The notes beneath the pieces are model-generated. The model was not told where the DNA came from. It saw nothing but the letters and a program-made list of their open reading frames with translations, and searched no databases. From assembly GCA_027924025.1 (NCBI GenBank), contig AP026970.1, positions 1,014,501 through 1,078,500 of the forward strand: 64,000 bases of DNA, in the 5' to 3' direction. Made by a program: the position numbers and the translations under genes. Position 1 is the stretch's first letter. Every line of letters begins with the position of its first letter. This DNA comes from Comamonadaceae bacterium OS-4 (lineage in GTDB: Bacteria > Pseudomonadota > Gammaproteobacteria > Burkholderiales > Burkholderiaceae_C). Below are positions 9,512-18,087 of the stretch, piece by piece.

Positions 9512-10348
9512 ATGGCAGACGCCTCAATCTCCGAAGACGACTTCCAGAAATTCCGGGAGTTCTTCTATCGCAAAACCGGCATCCAGTTCGACATGTCCAA
9601 GCGCTACTTTGTGGACAAGCGGCTTCTGGAGCGTATGGCGGACACCGGCAACGCCACCTTTCGCAGCTACTTCACCATGCTGCGCTTTCAGGCCAGTGGG
9701 GTCGAGTTGCAGACGCTCACCAACTCCATGACGGTGAACGAGACCTATTTTTTCCGCGAGGAGTACCAGTTCAAGTGCCTGGTGAACTCCTTGTTGCCTG
9801 ACCTGGTGTCGCGTAAGAAAGACGATGGTCCGCTGCGGATCTGGGTATTGCCTTCGTCCAGCGGAGAGGAGCCCTATTCGATCGCGATTTACCTGCTGGA
9901 GCGCTGGGCCGGCATCCACAATTTTGATGTGGAAATCGTGGCTTCGGATATCGACACCCGGATCCTCGAGCAGGCCCGCCGTGGTTTGTATTCGCCCCGT
10001 TCGGTGGGGCAGCTGCCCACGGCATACCGGCAAAAGTACTTCCGACAGATGGGGGAAGACTTTCAGATTTGCGACGACTTGCGTGGCGCCGTGGAGTACA
10101 CCCGGGTCAACTTGTCGGACCGGGCGGACACGCGTGCCTACCGCAACTTTGATGTGGTGTTTTGCCGCAACCTGCTGATCTATTTTGACGATGTGTCCCG
10201 CAAGGCGGCTGCGGAAACCTTCTACGACGCCCTTAAACCGGGTGGATTTATCTGCCTCGGACATTCCGAGTCCATGAGCCGGATTTCTTCGCTCTACAAG
10301 GTGCGCAAGTTCCCCGAAGCGATTGTTTACCAGAAGCCAACGGAGTAA
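9512..10348 (+). CDS. cheR: Chemotaxis protein methyltransferase CheR
   Basis: 278 aa. N-terminal CheR domain (FREFFYRKTGIQFDMSKRYFVDKRL) followed by the SAM-dependent methyltransferase domain: T-V-N-E-T-YFFRE at about 72, LRIWVLPSSSGEEPYSIAIYLLE (motif I with VLPSS where ACSS-type sequences are common), VVFCRNLLIYFD and LKPGGFICLGHSES. Transfers methyl groups to receptor glutamates. There is no C-terminal NWETF-type pentapeptide-binding extension. ATG 9512 lies 7 bp after the HEAT gene stop and in a different frame. Confidence 0.95.
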   Translation: MADASISEDDFQKFREFFYRKTGIQFDMSKRYFVDKRLLERMADTGNATFRSYFTMLRFQASGVELQTLTNSMTVNETYFFREEYQFKCLVNSLLPDLVSRKKDDGPLRIWVLPSSSGEEPYSIAIYLLERWAGIHNFDVEIVASDIDTRILEQARRGLYSPRSVGQLPTAYRQKYFRQMGEDFQICDDLRGAVEYTRVNLSDRADTRAYRNFDVVFCRNLLIYFDDVSRKAAAETFYDALKPGGFICLGHSESMSRISSLYKVRKFPEAIVYQKPTE

Positions 10349-10353
10349 ACCCC

Positions 10354-10722
10354 ATGAAAAAAATACTGGTAATTGATGATGCCGCTACGGTGCGCATGTA
10401 CCACCGCAATATCCTGGAGAGCGCTGGCTACGAAGTGCAAGAGGCGATCAACGGAATTGAGGCCCTTGAGAAAGCCATGCAAACCGCGTTTGACCTGTAC
10501 CTGGTCGACGTCAATATGCCCAAGCTGGACGGTTACGGCTTTTTGCGCGAACTACGCCGCCAGGATATGCCGCAGGTGCCCGCCATCATGGTGTCGACCG
10601 AGTCCGCCTCTGCCGACCGGCGCCGGGCCTATGCAGCGGGCGCCAACCTGTACCTGGTCAAGCCCACGCGGCCTGATCAGTTGGTGGCACACGTGGCCTT
10701 GCTGCAAGGGGATGCGCTATGA
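10354..10722 (+). CDS. Single-domain response regulator (CheY-like)
   Basis: 122 aa receiver with D8/D9, phospho-acceptor D52 (YLVDVNMPKLDGYGFL), switch Thr replaced by Ser (MVSTES) and conserved K in YLVKPT. It sits 5 bp after cheR and its stop overlaps the cheA start by 4 nt (ATGA), so translation is probably coupled and expression stoichiometric with the kinase. Likely a direct phosphorylation target of the linked CheA. Confidence 0.9.
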   Translation: MKKILVIDDAATVRMYHRNILESAGYEVQEAINGIEALEKAMQTAFDLYLVDVNMPKLDGYGFLRELRRQDMPQVPAIMVSTESASADRRRAYAAGANLYLVKPTRPDQLVAHVALLQGDAL

Positions 10723-13466
10723 ATGAGTTGCTTGCACAGTTTTTGTCCGAAGCGCGCGATGCGTTGGAAGGCATCGGCGGCAAGCTCATGGAGCTGGAGC
10801 GGGCACCGGACGATGAAGAGTTGATGACCCAGCTGTTCCGGGTGGTGCACACCCTCAAGGGCAACAGCGGCTTGTTTGATTTTCCGGAAATGAGCCGGGT
10901 GCTTCATGCCGGCGAAGACCTGATGGACGCGGTGCGCCACGGAGAGGTGCGCTACTCGCAAACGCTGGCAGACCGCCTGCTGGACGCCATGGACTTTGTG
11001 GGCTTGCTGTGTGACGGCATTGAAGCCGACAAGCCGGTCTCTGCCGACATGGCCGCGGAGGCCGTGCGCCAAGCCAAAGCCCTGCGCGCACTTATCAGCC
11101 CGGATGCAGAAGAATCCGCGCCGGCGTTGAGCGAGGCAGGTGTAGTGCAAGGCGGCAGCGTGGCGCCCGCCTTCCCCCTGGCCGAGCAATTGGCCCGGGT
11201 GCCGGAGGCCGCACGGATGCAGGCGTGGGCCCAAGCACGGGATGGCGCGCCCCTGTTGTGGGTGCGCTATGTGCCGTCCGAAGAGTGCTTTTATCAGGGG
11301 GATGACCCGTTGCACCAGGCCAACCAAACCCCAGGCTGGCTGTGGACTGGCATGTCGGCCCGGGCCGCGTGGCCCGCATTGGCGGAGCTGGATGCCTACC
11401 GGTGCATGCTCGATTTTGATGTGCTGGTGGCCGCCGATCGTGGCGAGGTCGATGCGCACTATCGCTATGTGCCGGACCAGGTGCACATCGTGGAGGTGCC
11501 TGCGCTGTGTTTACTGATACCGCAAGGCGACTCCAACGGCGGGCCGGTGTACGAAGATTTTGTGGAAGACGCGCTCGCGCTGATCGACCACCAGGACCTG
11601 ACAGGCTTCAAGCGCGCGGTGGACACCATGATCCAGCTGTCGAGCAGCAGCCTGTGGTTGTCATCTGCGTTGCGGTGGATGCAACTTATGTTGACCGCCA
11701 CACAGCCTGATACCGCAGCGTTGCGCCGCTTGGTCTCGGCTGTGAATACCTTCGAGAACCCGGACTGGTCCGAGCCAGCTGCCGCACCGGTGGCACCCGC
11801 CAAACCCGCGGCGCCTGCGCAATCGCCGATTCACAACAATGTGCATGCGATGGCGCTGAAAAATGTGATCGATGTGCAGCGCGAGGTGCTGGCACTGCCC
11901 GACGATGCCGCTTGGTTGCCCGGGCGCATCAAGGCTGCCGTGGCCTCCCTCAGCGGTTGCTTGAAGGCCTTTGGCCGGCAGAGCGAAGTGCCGGCACTGG
12001 AGGCCTTGGCCGCCACTGCACTGGCAACACAAACCGCAGCCCCCTTGGCCGCGTGGCTGGACCAGGCTTTTCCGGAAGAGGCCGCTGTGGCCGACGTGCC
12101 TGCAGCGCCCGTGGCCCCCGTAGCGGTGGCACCGGCTGTGGTCGCCCCCGCTGTGAAAGTCAGCGCACCTGTGCCGGCGGCCCCTGCGGCGGTGGTGGCT
12201 GCCGTGGCGGCACCTGCGATGGAGCCGGAGCCCGCAGAGCCCGAATTGCAAGAGGCGGATGTGCGAGTGGGGCGTCGTCCCGAAGAGGCCAGCCCGAAGA
12301 GCCTCAAGGTGGACCAGGTCAAGATCGATCGCCTCATGAACCTGATCGGCGAGATGGTGGTGGCGAAAAATGCCATGCCCTACTTGGCCAATCGCGCAGA
12401 AACCGTGTTTGGCGTGCGCGAGCTGGCCCGGGAAATCAAGGGGCAGTACGCCACGATCAACCGTATTTCGGAAGAAATGCAAGACGCCATCATGCAGATC
12501 CGCATGATGCCGGTGTCTTTTGTGTTCCAGCGCTTTCCGCGCCTGGTGCGTGACATCTCGCGCCGCTTGGGCAAGCAGGTAAATTTGGAGCTTGAGGGCC
12601 AAGAAACAGCGGCTGACAAAAACATCATCGAATCTTTGGGCGACCCCTTGGTCCATATCGTGCGCAATAGCCTGGACCACGGCTTTGAAATGCCCGAGGT
12701 GCGCACCGCAGCCGGCAAGCCGGCTGCCGGCACCTTGCGTATTGCAGCCCGCCAGGAGGCTGACCGGGTGGTGATTGAAATTACCGACGACGGCAAAGGC
12801 ATCGACGCCCAGGCCATCAAGCTCAAGGCCTACCAAAAAGGGCTGATTGACGAAGCCACGATGGACCGCATCAGCGACCAGGAGGCGGTCAACCTGGTGT
12901 TCATTCCCGGTTTTTCGACCAGCGAGGTGATCTCGGATTTGTCAGGCCGCGGTGTCGGCATGGACGTGGTGCGCACTGCCATCGAGCAGGTGCACGGCAA
13001 TATCGTGCTGGAGAGCACCAAAGGGCAGGGCACCCGTATCCGCCTGTCGCTGCCGCTGTCGATGGCCGTGACGAATGTGATGACGGTGGAGTCGAACCAG
13101 CAGATGTTCGGTATTCCGATGGATGCGGTGGTCGAGACCGTGCGGGTGCCGCGCGCTTCGGTGCGCACCATCAAGCAACGCAAGGCAACGCTCTTGCGTG
13201 GGCGGGTGGTCCCCTTGCGTGACCTGAACGCCGTATTGGGCCTGGCCGCACCCCCAGTGACCAACGACAGCGACGAATATGCCGTGCTGGTTGTCCGCGT
13301 AGGCGACGAGTCGCTGGGGCTGGTGGTCGACGACTTCCACGAAACGGCCGACATCATCCTCAAACCGCTCTCCGGGGTACTGAGCGGATTGCGGGCGTAC
13401 TCCGGCTCGGCCTTGATGGGAGATGGCTCCGTCCTGATGGTGCTCAACACCAAGGAGATGCTCTGA
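10719..13466 (+). CDS. cheA: Chemotaxis histidine kinase CheA (extended linker form)
   Basis: 915 aa, longer than the ~650 aa E. coli protein. P1/Hpt at the N-terminus has H44 in FRVVHTLKGNSGLF. Dimerisation P3 begins near residue 528 (LKVDQVKIDRLMNLIGEMVVAKNAM); the ATPase P4 has the N box (HIVRNSLDHGFE, about 643), G1 (DDGKGID) and G2 (GRGVGMDVV, about 743); P5, the CheW-like regulatory domain, runs from about 780 to the end. I see no standard P2 CheY-docking domain; residues ~110-430 are unassigned and ~470-520 form an Ala/Pro/Val-rich tether. Autophosphorylates and feeds CheB and the receivers. Confidence 0.94.
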   Translation: MNELLAQFLSEARDALEGIGGKLMELERAPDDEELMTQLFRVVHTLKGNSGLFDFPEMSRVLHAGEDLMDAVRHGEVRYSQTLADRLLDAMDFVGLLCDGIEADKPVSADMAAEAVRQAKALRALISPDAEESAPALSEAGVVQGGSVAPAFPLAEQLARVPEAARMQAWAQARDGAPLLWVRYVPSEECFYQGDDPLHQANQTPGWLWTGMSARAAWPALAELDAYRCMLDFDVLVAADRGEVDAHYRYVPDQVHIVEVPALCLLIPQGDSNGGPVYEDFVEDALALIDHQDLTGFKRAVDTMIQLSSSSLWLSSALRWMQLMLTATQPDTAALRRLVSAVNTFENPDWSEPAAAPVAPAKPAAPAQSPIHNNVHAMALKNVIDVQREVLALPDDAAWLPGRIKAAVASLSGCLKAFGRQSEVPALEALAATALATQTAAPLAAWLDQAFPEEAAVADVPAAPVAPVAVAPAVVAPAVKVSAPVPAAPAAVVAAVAAPAMEPEPAEPELQEADVRVGRRPEEASPKSLKVDQVKIDRLMNLIGEMVVAKNAMPYLANRAETVFGVRELAREIKGQYATINRISEEMQDAIMQIRMMPVSFVFQRFPRLVRDISRRLGKQVNLELEGQETAADKNIIESLGDPLVHIVRNSLDHGFEMPEVRTAAGKPAAGTLRIAARQEADRVVIEITDDGKGIDAQAIKLKAYQKGLIDEATMDRISDQEAVNLVFIPGFSTSEVISDLSGRGVGMDVVRTAIEQVHGNIVLESTKGQGTRIRLSLPLSMAVTNVMTVESNQQMFGIPMDAVVETVRVPRASVRTIKQRKATLLRGRVVPLRDLNAVLGLAAPPVTNDSDEYAVLVVRVGDESLGLVVDDFHETADIILKPLSGVLSGLRAYSGSALMGDGSVLMVLNTKEML

Positions 13467-13708
13467 TGACTATCGAATACCGTGACACCGAGGTGGTGTT
13501 TGCCGAGATCGTCGGTGTGGAAGACGCTGAAGTGCTTCTTGCCTGGCTGCAAGAGCGCAGTCCGGTGCACGCCGATTTTTCTGCGTGCACACACATGCAC
13601 CCCGCCAATATTCAAGTGCTGATGGCCGCCGGTGTGCAGGTGGCAGTTTGGCCTGTCGCTGCGCCACTGGAGAGTGCTTTGCGCAGCGTGTTTTCAGCCG
13701 GTTCGTAA
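13466..13708 (+). CDS. Small STAS-like protein
   Basis: 80 aa, cytoplasmic. The pattern V-H-A-D-FSACTHMHPANIQVLMAAGVQVAVWP resembles the strand-helix core of STAS/anti-sigma-antagonist folds (DxSxxxxxxxxxxQxL), although the usual phosphorylatable Ser motif is not clear. Its ATG overlaps the cheA stop by one base (TGATG), implying translational coupling. Similar short proteins in other chemosensory operons suggest an accessory array component, but the function is unknown. Confidence 0.7.
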   Translation: MTIEYRDTEVVFAEIVGVEDAEVLLAWLQERSPVHADFSACTHMHPANIQVLMAAGVQVAVWPVAAPLESALRSVFSAGS

Positions 13709-13718
13709 GGAGAGAGTG

Positions 13719-14093
13719 ATGGCAAAAACAATTTTGATCGTGGACGACTCGCTCACGATGACCATGAGTGTCAAAAGCAGTCTGGAGATGAATGGTTTTG
13801 TGGTGCAGACCGCTGCCGACGGTGTGCAGGCGCTGACCAAGCTGAAGGGCGGGTTGAAGCCGGACCTGATCATTACCGACATCAATATGCCGAACATGGG
13901 GGGCTTGGAGCTGATCCGCCAAGTCAAAACCCTGCCGGGCTACCGTTTCATCCCCATCCTGACGCTCACCACCGAAAGCGACGCCAGCAAGCGCGATGAG
14001 GGCAAGAAACTGGGGGCCACCGGCTGGTTGGTCAAGCCGGTGTCCGGCCCTGATCTGGTCCGCGTGGTCAAGCAGGTCGTGCCCGGCGCCTGA
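13719..14093 (+). CDS. cheY: CheY-type response regulator
   Basis: 124 aa receiver: D9/D10, phospho-acceptor D54 ([16 protein letters not shown]), switch Thr in LTLTTESDA and K in WLVKPV, so all canonical CheY positions are kept, including Thr, unlike the other two receivers of the operon. Of the three it is the best candidate for a CheY that changes conformation on phosphorylation. Start ATG 13719 follows AAGGAGAGAG, the strongest Shine-Dalgarno seen in the operon; the upstream in-frame codons overlap the STAS-like gene. Confidence 0.93.
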   Translation: MAKTILIVDDSLTMTMSVKSSLEMNGFVVQTAADGVQALTKLKGGLKPDLIITDINMPNMGGLELIRQVKTLPGYRFIPILTLTTESDASKRDEGKKLGATGWLVKPVSGPDLVRVVKQVVPGA

Positions 14094-14119
14094 GCCCGGT
14101 TGCTCGTGCAGGAGACACC

Positions 14120-15370
14120 ATGTTGCAAGCTTTTGACATACCTTGGCTTCACCGCCTGTGGATGACCGGCCTCGTGTGGGGCGGTGTCAGTGTGGCCATG
14201 TACTGGCTGGCCCCTTGGGGCCTCGCCCACACTGCAACGGTTTTGGGTGGCTCCAAACCTTGGGAGTATTTGGCCGTATCGCTGCTGGCCATCGCCTTGG
14301 CCGGGGGCTTGAACCTGGTGGTGCACCGGGCATGGCAGCACGCCCGCAGCGCAAGCCGGGGCGTGGGAGCCCACGCCCGGATGCCGCCCGACATGGCCGC
14401 TGCCGAGCTGCGCCACGTGGCGCCCTACCTGGAGGTACTGGCCCAGCAGCTCGATGGTTCGGTGAGTGACACCGAAGAAGGCGTCATGAACGTCATCAAA
14501 ATTGTGGATTCGGTGTACCAGGTCTCGGGCCAACAGCTGGAGCGGATACAGGCGTCTGAAGCCAACGGGGCCGAGCTGTCAGAAGTGGTGCGCGAAAAAA
14601 TCCAGGTCGACCAGCAACTCGGTGCGATTCTGGAAATGTTCGTCCAGGACCAGCAGCGCGACATTGAAACCAACCTCGGACGGCTCAAGCGTCTGCAAGA
14701 GGTGAAGGCTTTGACTCCTTTGGTGGATGTGATTTCCAACGTCGCACGGCAAACCAACTTCCTGGCCATCAACGCTGCCATTGAGGCCGCCCGTGCCGGC
14801 GAAAGCGGCCGTGGTTTTGCGGTGGTGGCAGCCGAAATCCGGGTGCTATCCAACCGGACTGCAGAGGTTGCGGTGGACATTGCACGCCGCATCAGCTCGG
14901 CCACCGACGGGATCGATCAAGAGCTGGAAAGCGTGGAGAGCCATACAGACCGGCACTCCTCAGCCGGCAACATGCGCAAGGTGCTGGACGACATTAACGC
15001 GATGCAAGCGCGCTTTGCGGAGGGCTCGGCGAGTCTGCTGGAAATCGTGGAGGGTGTGCGCAGCGGCCATATGGAGATCGTGCACAAGCTCTCGGAGGCG
15101 CTGGGTCAAATTCAGTTCCACGATGTGATCCGCCAGCGTATCGAGCAAGTGCAGGGCGCCATGCATGAGCTCAACAGCCATTTGCAGAGCGTGGCCGATC
15201 AGATGCACGACAAGCCTTGGGACCGTGAGGGCATGGTGTCCCTCACCCAGCAACTGGAGCAACAGGTGTCCCGCTATGTGATGGCCAGCCAGCATTTGGC
15301 GCACAAAACCGCCACTGGTGGTGAAGCGCAGGTCAGTAACGACGGTTTGCCCAAGATCGAGCTCTTCTAA
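14120..15370 (+). CDS. Membrane-anchored receptor-like protein with CheZ-like C-terminal motif
   Basis: 416 aa. Two hydrophobic helices (about 10-32 and 46-66) with no sizeable periplasmic domain, then a coiled coil with one receptor tip at about 210-247 ([20 protein letters not shown] then [15 protein letters not shown]). The cytoplasmic rod is short, and near the C-terminus [13 protein letters not shown] (D335, Q339) matches the DxxxQ signature with which CheZ dephosphorylates CheY-P (D143/Q147 in E. coli CheZ). There is no separate cheZ, cheC or cheX in the operon. It could link the otherwise soluble array to the membrane and act as its phosphatase; the latter is inference from a short motif. 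Confidence 0.88.
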   Translation: MLQAFDIPWLHRLWMTGLVWGGVSVAMYWLAPWGLAHTATVLGGSKPWEYLAVSLLAIALAGGLNLVVHRAWQHARSASRGVGAHARMPPDMAAAELRHVAPYLEVLAQQLDGSVSDTEEGVMNVIKIVDSVYQVSGQQLERIQASEANGAELSEVVREKIQVDQQLGAILEMFVQDQQRDIETNLGRLKRLQEVKALTPLVDVISNVARQTNFLAINAAIEAARAGESGRGFAVVAAEIRVLSNRTAEVAVDIARRISSATDGIDQELESVESHTDRHSSAGNMRKVLDDINAMQARFAEGSASLLEIVEGVRSGHMEIVHKLSEALGQIQFHDVIRQRIEQVQGAMHELNSHLQSVADQMHDKPWDREGMVSLTQQLEQQVSRYVMASQHLAHKTATGGEAQVSNDGLPKIELF

Positions 15371-16141
15371 ATGCCACAAGCCCGCGTACTCGTGATCACC
15401 AACCGCAAAGGCGGTACCGGCAAGACCTCGATGGCGGTCAACCTGGCCAGCGAATATGCCGCCCGCGGCCGCCGGGTCTTGCTCATTGACCTCGATAGCC
15501 AGAGCCACTGTGCGATAGGCCTCGGGGTGCCGCAAGTGCGGGGTGCCGCTTCCGCCCAGGGGTTTCTGGCGGGGCATAACACCTTGCGGCAGGCGCTGCG
15601 CCCTTGCGCGGTGCGGGGCCTGGACCTAGTTCCGGCAGACCCTTTGTTCAACCACGGGGGGTCGGGGGATACCTCGACCGCGCTGGGTTTGGCGCTGGCC
15701 GCCGAGGGTTTGCTCGCGGACTACGACTTGATTGTGCTGGACACACCGCCTTCGCTGGACGGCTTGTTGCTCAACGCCTTGTGCGCTGCCGACCGGGTGT
15801 TGGTCCCCTTTGTGCCCCATTTTTTGTCGGGAGAGGGCGTCCGGCAGTTGGCGCGTGTGATTTTCCGGGTCGCCAGCCGCGGCATGAACGATAACTTGAA
15901 GGTGCTGGGTTTTGTGCCGGTGATGCTCGATGCGCGCATTGGCCTGCACCGCGAGGTCTGCGAGGACTTGGGCCAGCAATTCGGGCGGAACCGTCTGCTG
16001 CCCGGCATCCGGGTGGATATCCGGGTGGCCGAGGCGTTCGGCCGTGGCAAGCCGGTGCGGCAGCATGCCGCGCACAGCCGGGCGGCTCAAGACTATGCCG
16101 TTGTGGCCGATGCGATTGAGCGTTTGTGGATCTCTGTTTAA
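15371..16141 (+). CDS. ParA/MinD-family ATPase at end of chemosensory operon
   Basis: 256 aa with a deviant Walker A KGGTGKT (K13 and K18), Walker A' LLIDLDSQSH and a Walker B-like LIVLDTPPSLDG. The ATG directly follows the receptor gene stop (TAAATG), so it belongs to the operon. No ParB homologue is adjacent, which argues against chromosome partition. Orphan ParA ATPases in other chemosensory operons (PpfA of Rhodobacter sphaeroides, ParC of Vibrio) position or segregate arrays; the same role is inferred here. Confidence 0.88.
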   Translation: MPQARVLVITNRKGGTGKTSMAVNLASEYAARGRRVLLIDLDSQSHCAIGLGVPQVRGAASAQGFLAGHNTLRQALRPCAVRGLDLVPADPLFNHGGSGDTSTALGLALAAEGLLADYDLIVLDTPPSLDGLLLNALCAADRVLVPFVPHFLSGEGVRQLARVIFRVASRGMNDNLKVLGFVPVMLDARIGLHREVCEDLGQQFGRNRLLPGIRVDIRVAEAFGRGKPVRQHAAHSRAAQDYAVVADAIERLWISV

Positions 16142-16159
16142 ATTTATTTGTTTTTCATT

Positions 16160-16223
16160 AATTGATCGAATTTAAATTGATCCTACAGCTTATTTATGTA
16201 AAAATAATTAAATTGAATTTAAT
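16160..16223 (+). promoter_or_regulatory. AT-rich operator candidate: direct repeats and a 17-bp palindrome
   Basis: The 150 bp ahead of the first HTH-receiver gene is very AT-rich. It contains two direct repeats AATTGATC at 16160-16167 and 16175-16182 (15 bp apart) and a perfect 17-bp palindrome ATTAAATT-G-AATTTAAT at 16207-16223. Symmetric sites of this size commonly bind dimeric regulators; autoregulation by the adjacent HTH-receiver protein is an inference. Confidence 0.5.
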
Positions 16224-16291
16224 CAATATTTCTTTTTCTATTTGTTCGAATTGCGTGTGGGTCAAGAAAAATGCAACCGGAGAAAGTTGAT

Positions 16292-16897
16292 ATGAACGCT
16301 GAACGCGACGTTTTAACCACCCAACAGGCGGCGAAGTTGTTGGGGCTCTCCACCACCTCGGTGCAAAAAATGGTGATCAACGGGGAGTTGGATGCCTGGA
16401 TCACCCCCGGAGGGCATCGCCGGATATTTCGCAGCAGCGTGGAGCAATTGCTCAACGCGCGCAATGTCGGCCTGGCCGGAGTGACTAGTGCGCGGCCTTT
16501 GCGGATCCTGCTCGTCGAGGATGACGCAGTGCAAATCGCGTTCTTCAAAGCGCTGCTGGCACGCATCGGGCACATGGTCCAGCTGACGATCGTCAACGAA
16601 GCCAACCAGGCTCTGACCCATGTGCGCGCCATGATTCCTGACCTGGTGGTCACCGATCTGGTGATGGAGCCGATGGACGGTTTTACCCTGATCCAGGCAT
16701 TGGCCCAGGAACCGGACCTGAAGGGGCTCAACATCATCGCGCTGTCTGCCATGTCACCGCAGGAGATGGAGGGGGACACCCGGCTACCGCAACAGGTGGT
16801 GCGCTACCAGAAACCCTTGAGCGCGGACCGGCTATGCGGTTACTTGGACGCACTCACGGTGCACCTGCTCGGTCGCACAGCCGTGGATGGTCGCTAG
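16292..16897 (+). CDS. HTH-receiver regulator 1 (excisionase/MerR-type HTH fused to REC)
   Basis: 201 aa. N-terminal winged HTH of the excisionase/MerR-like type (LTTQQAAKLLGLSTTSVQKMVINGELDAWITPGGHRRI, about 8-45), then a receiver domain (VEDDA, phospho-acceptor D122 in VVTDLVMEPMDG, K in YQKPLS). The order HTH before REC is the reverse of most response regulators. ATG 16292 is preferred because GGAG ends 8 bases upstream; ATG 16271 has no good binding site. It is followed by a kinase gene and a second protein of the same architecture, so a phosphorelay controlling transcription is likely. Confidence 0.85.
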   Translation: MNAERDVLTTQQAAKLLGLSTTSVQKMVINGELDAWITPGGHRRIFRSSVEQLLNARNVGLAGVTSARPLRILLVEDDAVQIAFFKALLARIGHMVQLTIVNEANQALTHVRAMIPDLVVTDLVMEPMDGFTLIQALAQEPDLKGLNIIALSAMSPQEMEGDTRLPQQVVRYQKPLSADRLCGYLDALTVHLLGRTAVDGR

Positions 16898-16898
16898 A

Positions 16899-16936
16899 TG
16901 CTATAAAAATAAGAGCATGGTGCGCAATATCTACCT
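16899..16936 (+). repeat. Dispersed repeat, diverged copy
   Basis: TGCTAT, AT-rich loop, AAGAGCATGGTGCGCA: aligns with the left arm and the GCGCA core of the dispersed repeat. It starts two bases after the HTH-receiver stop, in the gap before the kinase gene. The right arm is poor. Confidence 0.4.
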
Positions 16937-16951
16937 GAGCAGCAGCCATTT

Positions 16952-18082
16952 ATGATGAAAAACTACCATCTGCAATGTGGCGCCGACTCGGGCGCGATGT
17001 GGATCGACCCGGACGCCCTGTTGTGCGCACAGCCGGAGGTGCACGCCGAGGCCCACAGTTTGCGCCGCCAACTGCAAGAGATGCAAAGCGCTCTGGAGGG
17101 CTCGGACGAGGCGGTTTTCATCTGGCACCCAAGTACAGAGCCCGAGCCACTGAACGCGCGTGCGACGCGCTGGTGGGAGCAGGCGGACATGACAGAGCGC
17201 GCCGGCCTGACGGCATGGGTCATGGACCTGCCGCATACGCCGGGGAGCGTGGCCGAGTGCCGCGTGGAGTGGCTTGCCGGCGGCCGCAAGGTGCTGCAGG
17301 TCCGGTGCGTAGCTCAAGACAGCGGCGTAGTAAGCGGTCACCGGCTCTATCTGCGCGACGTGACCGAGGCCCACGATATCGACCGGATGAAATCAGAGTT
17401 TCTCTCGGCAGCCGCCCATGAGTTGCGCACACCCTTGGCCAGCATTTTTGGTTTCACCGAATTGATGCTGGTCCGGCAGCTTCACCCCGACAAACAACAG
17501 GAGCTGCTGGGCACGATTCACCGGCAGTCCCGTTCGTTGATCGACCTGATCAATGAGTTGCTCGATCTTTCGCGCATCGAGGCCCGGCGGGGTAAAGACC
17601 TGCGGATCGTCTCCTGCAGTGTGGCTGCGCTGGTCGACGGAACCCTTGCCGGCTGGCACTACAAGGCCGACCAGCATGCGCTGGTGTGCGAGCTTCCGCA
17701 CGGCTGCTGCGTGGTGCAGGCCGACCTTGAAAAGACCCGCCAGGCGCTACTCAATGTGCTCTCCAACGCCGTGAAATATTCCCCCAAAGGCGGCCGGGTG
17801 CTGTTGGACTCCTGCCTGCGCCGCGTGGGCGAGCAGCAGCAAGTGGGCGTGCGCGTCACGGACCAGGGCATCGGCATGACGCCCGCGCAAGCTGCACGAG
17901 CCTTTGAGCGGTTTTACCGCGCCCACCCGCTGGGTGACATCCCGGGGACCGGCTTGGGTTTGAGCCTCGTCAAAGAAATCATGCAGCTCCAAGGTGGCGA
18001 TGCCGAGTTGGACAGCGTAGAGGGTGTGGGCACCGAAGTCACTTTGTGGCTTCCCTTGCAAGCACCCTCCGGAATGCACTGA
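16952..18082 (+). CDS. Soluble PAS-like histidine kinase
   Basis: 376 aa with no membrane helix. An N-terminal PAS-like region (about 30-140) ends in VSGHRLYLRDVTEAHDIDRMKSEFL; then HisKA with phospho-acceptor H156 (AAAHELRTPLASIFGF) and a HATPase_c domain with N box (LLNVLSNAVKYSPKGG), G1 (VTDQGIGM) and G2 (GTGLGLSLVKEI). It lies between the two HTH-receiver genes and is their probable kinase. Its catalytic half is very similar to that of the kinase at 18783-21338 (FYRAxxxGxIPGTGLGLSLVKEI in both), indicating duplication within the island. Confidence 0.92.
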   Translation: MMKNYHLQCGADSGAMWIDPDALLCAQPEVHAEAHSLRRQLQEMQSALEGSDEAVFIWHPSTEPEPLNARATRWWEQADMTERAGLTAWVMDLPHTPGSVAECRVEWLAGGRKVLQVRCVAQDSGVVSGHRLYLRDVTEAHDIDRMKSEFLSAAAHELRTPLASIFGFTELMLVRQLHPDKQQELLGTIHRQSRSLIDLINELLDLSRIEARRGKDLRIVSCSVAALVDGTLAGWHYKADQHALVCELPHGCCVVQADLEKTRQALLNVLSNAVKYSPKGGRVLLDSCLRRVGEQQQVGVRVTDQGIGMTPAQAARAFERFYRAHPLGDIPGTGLGLSLVKEIMQLQGGDAELDSVEGVGTEVTLWLPLQAPSGMH

Positions 18083-18087
18083 ACGCC

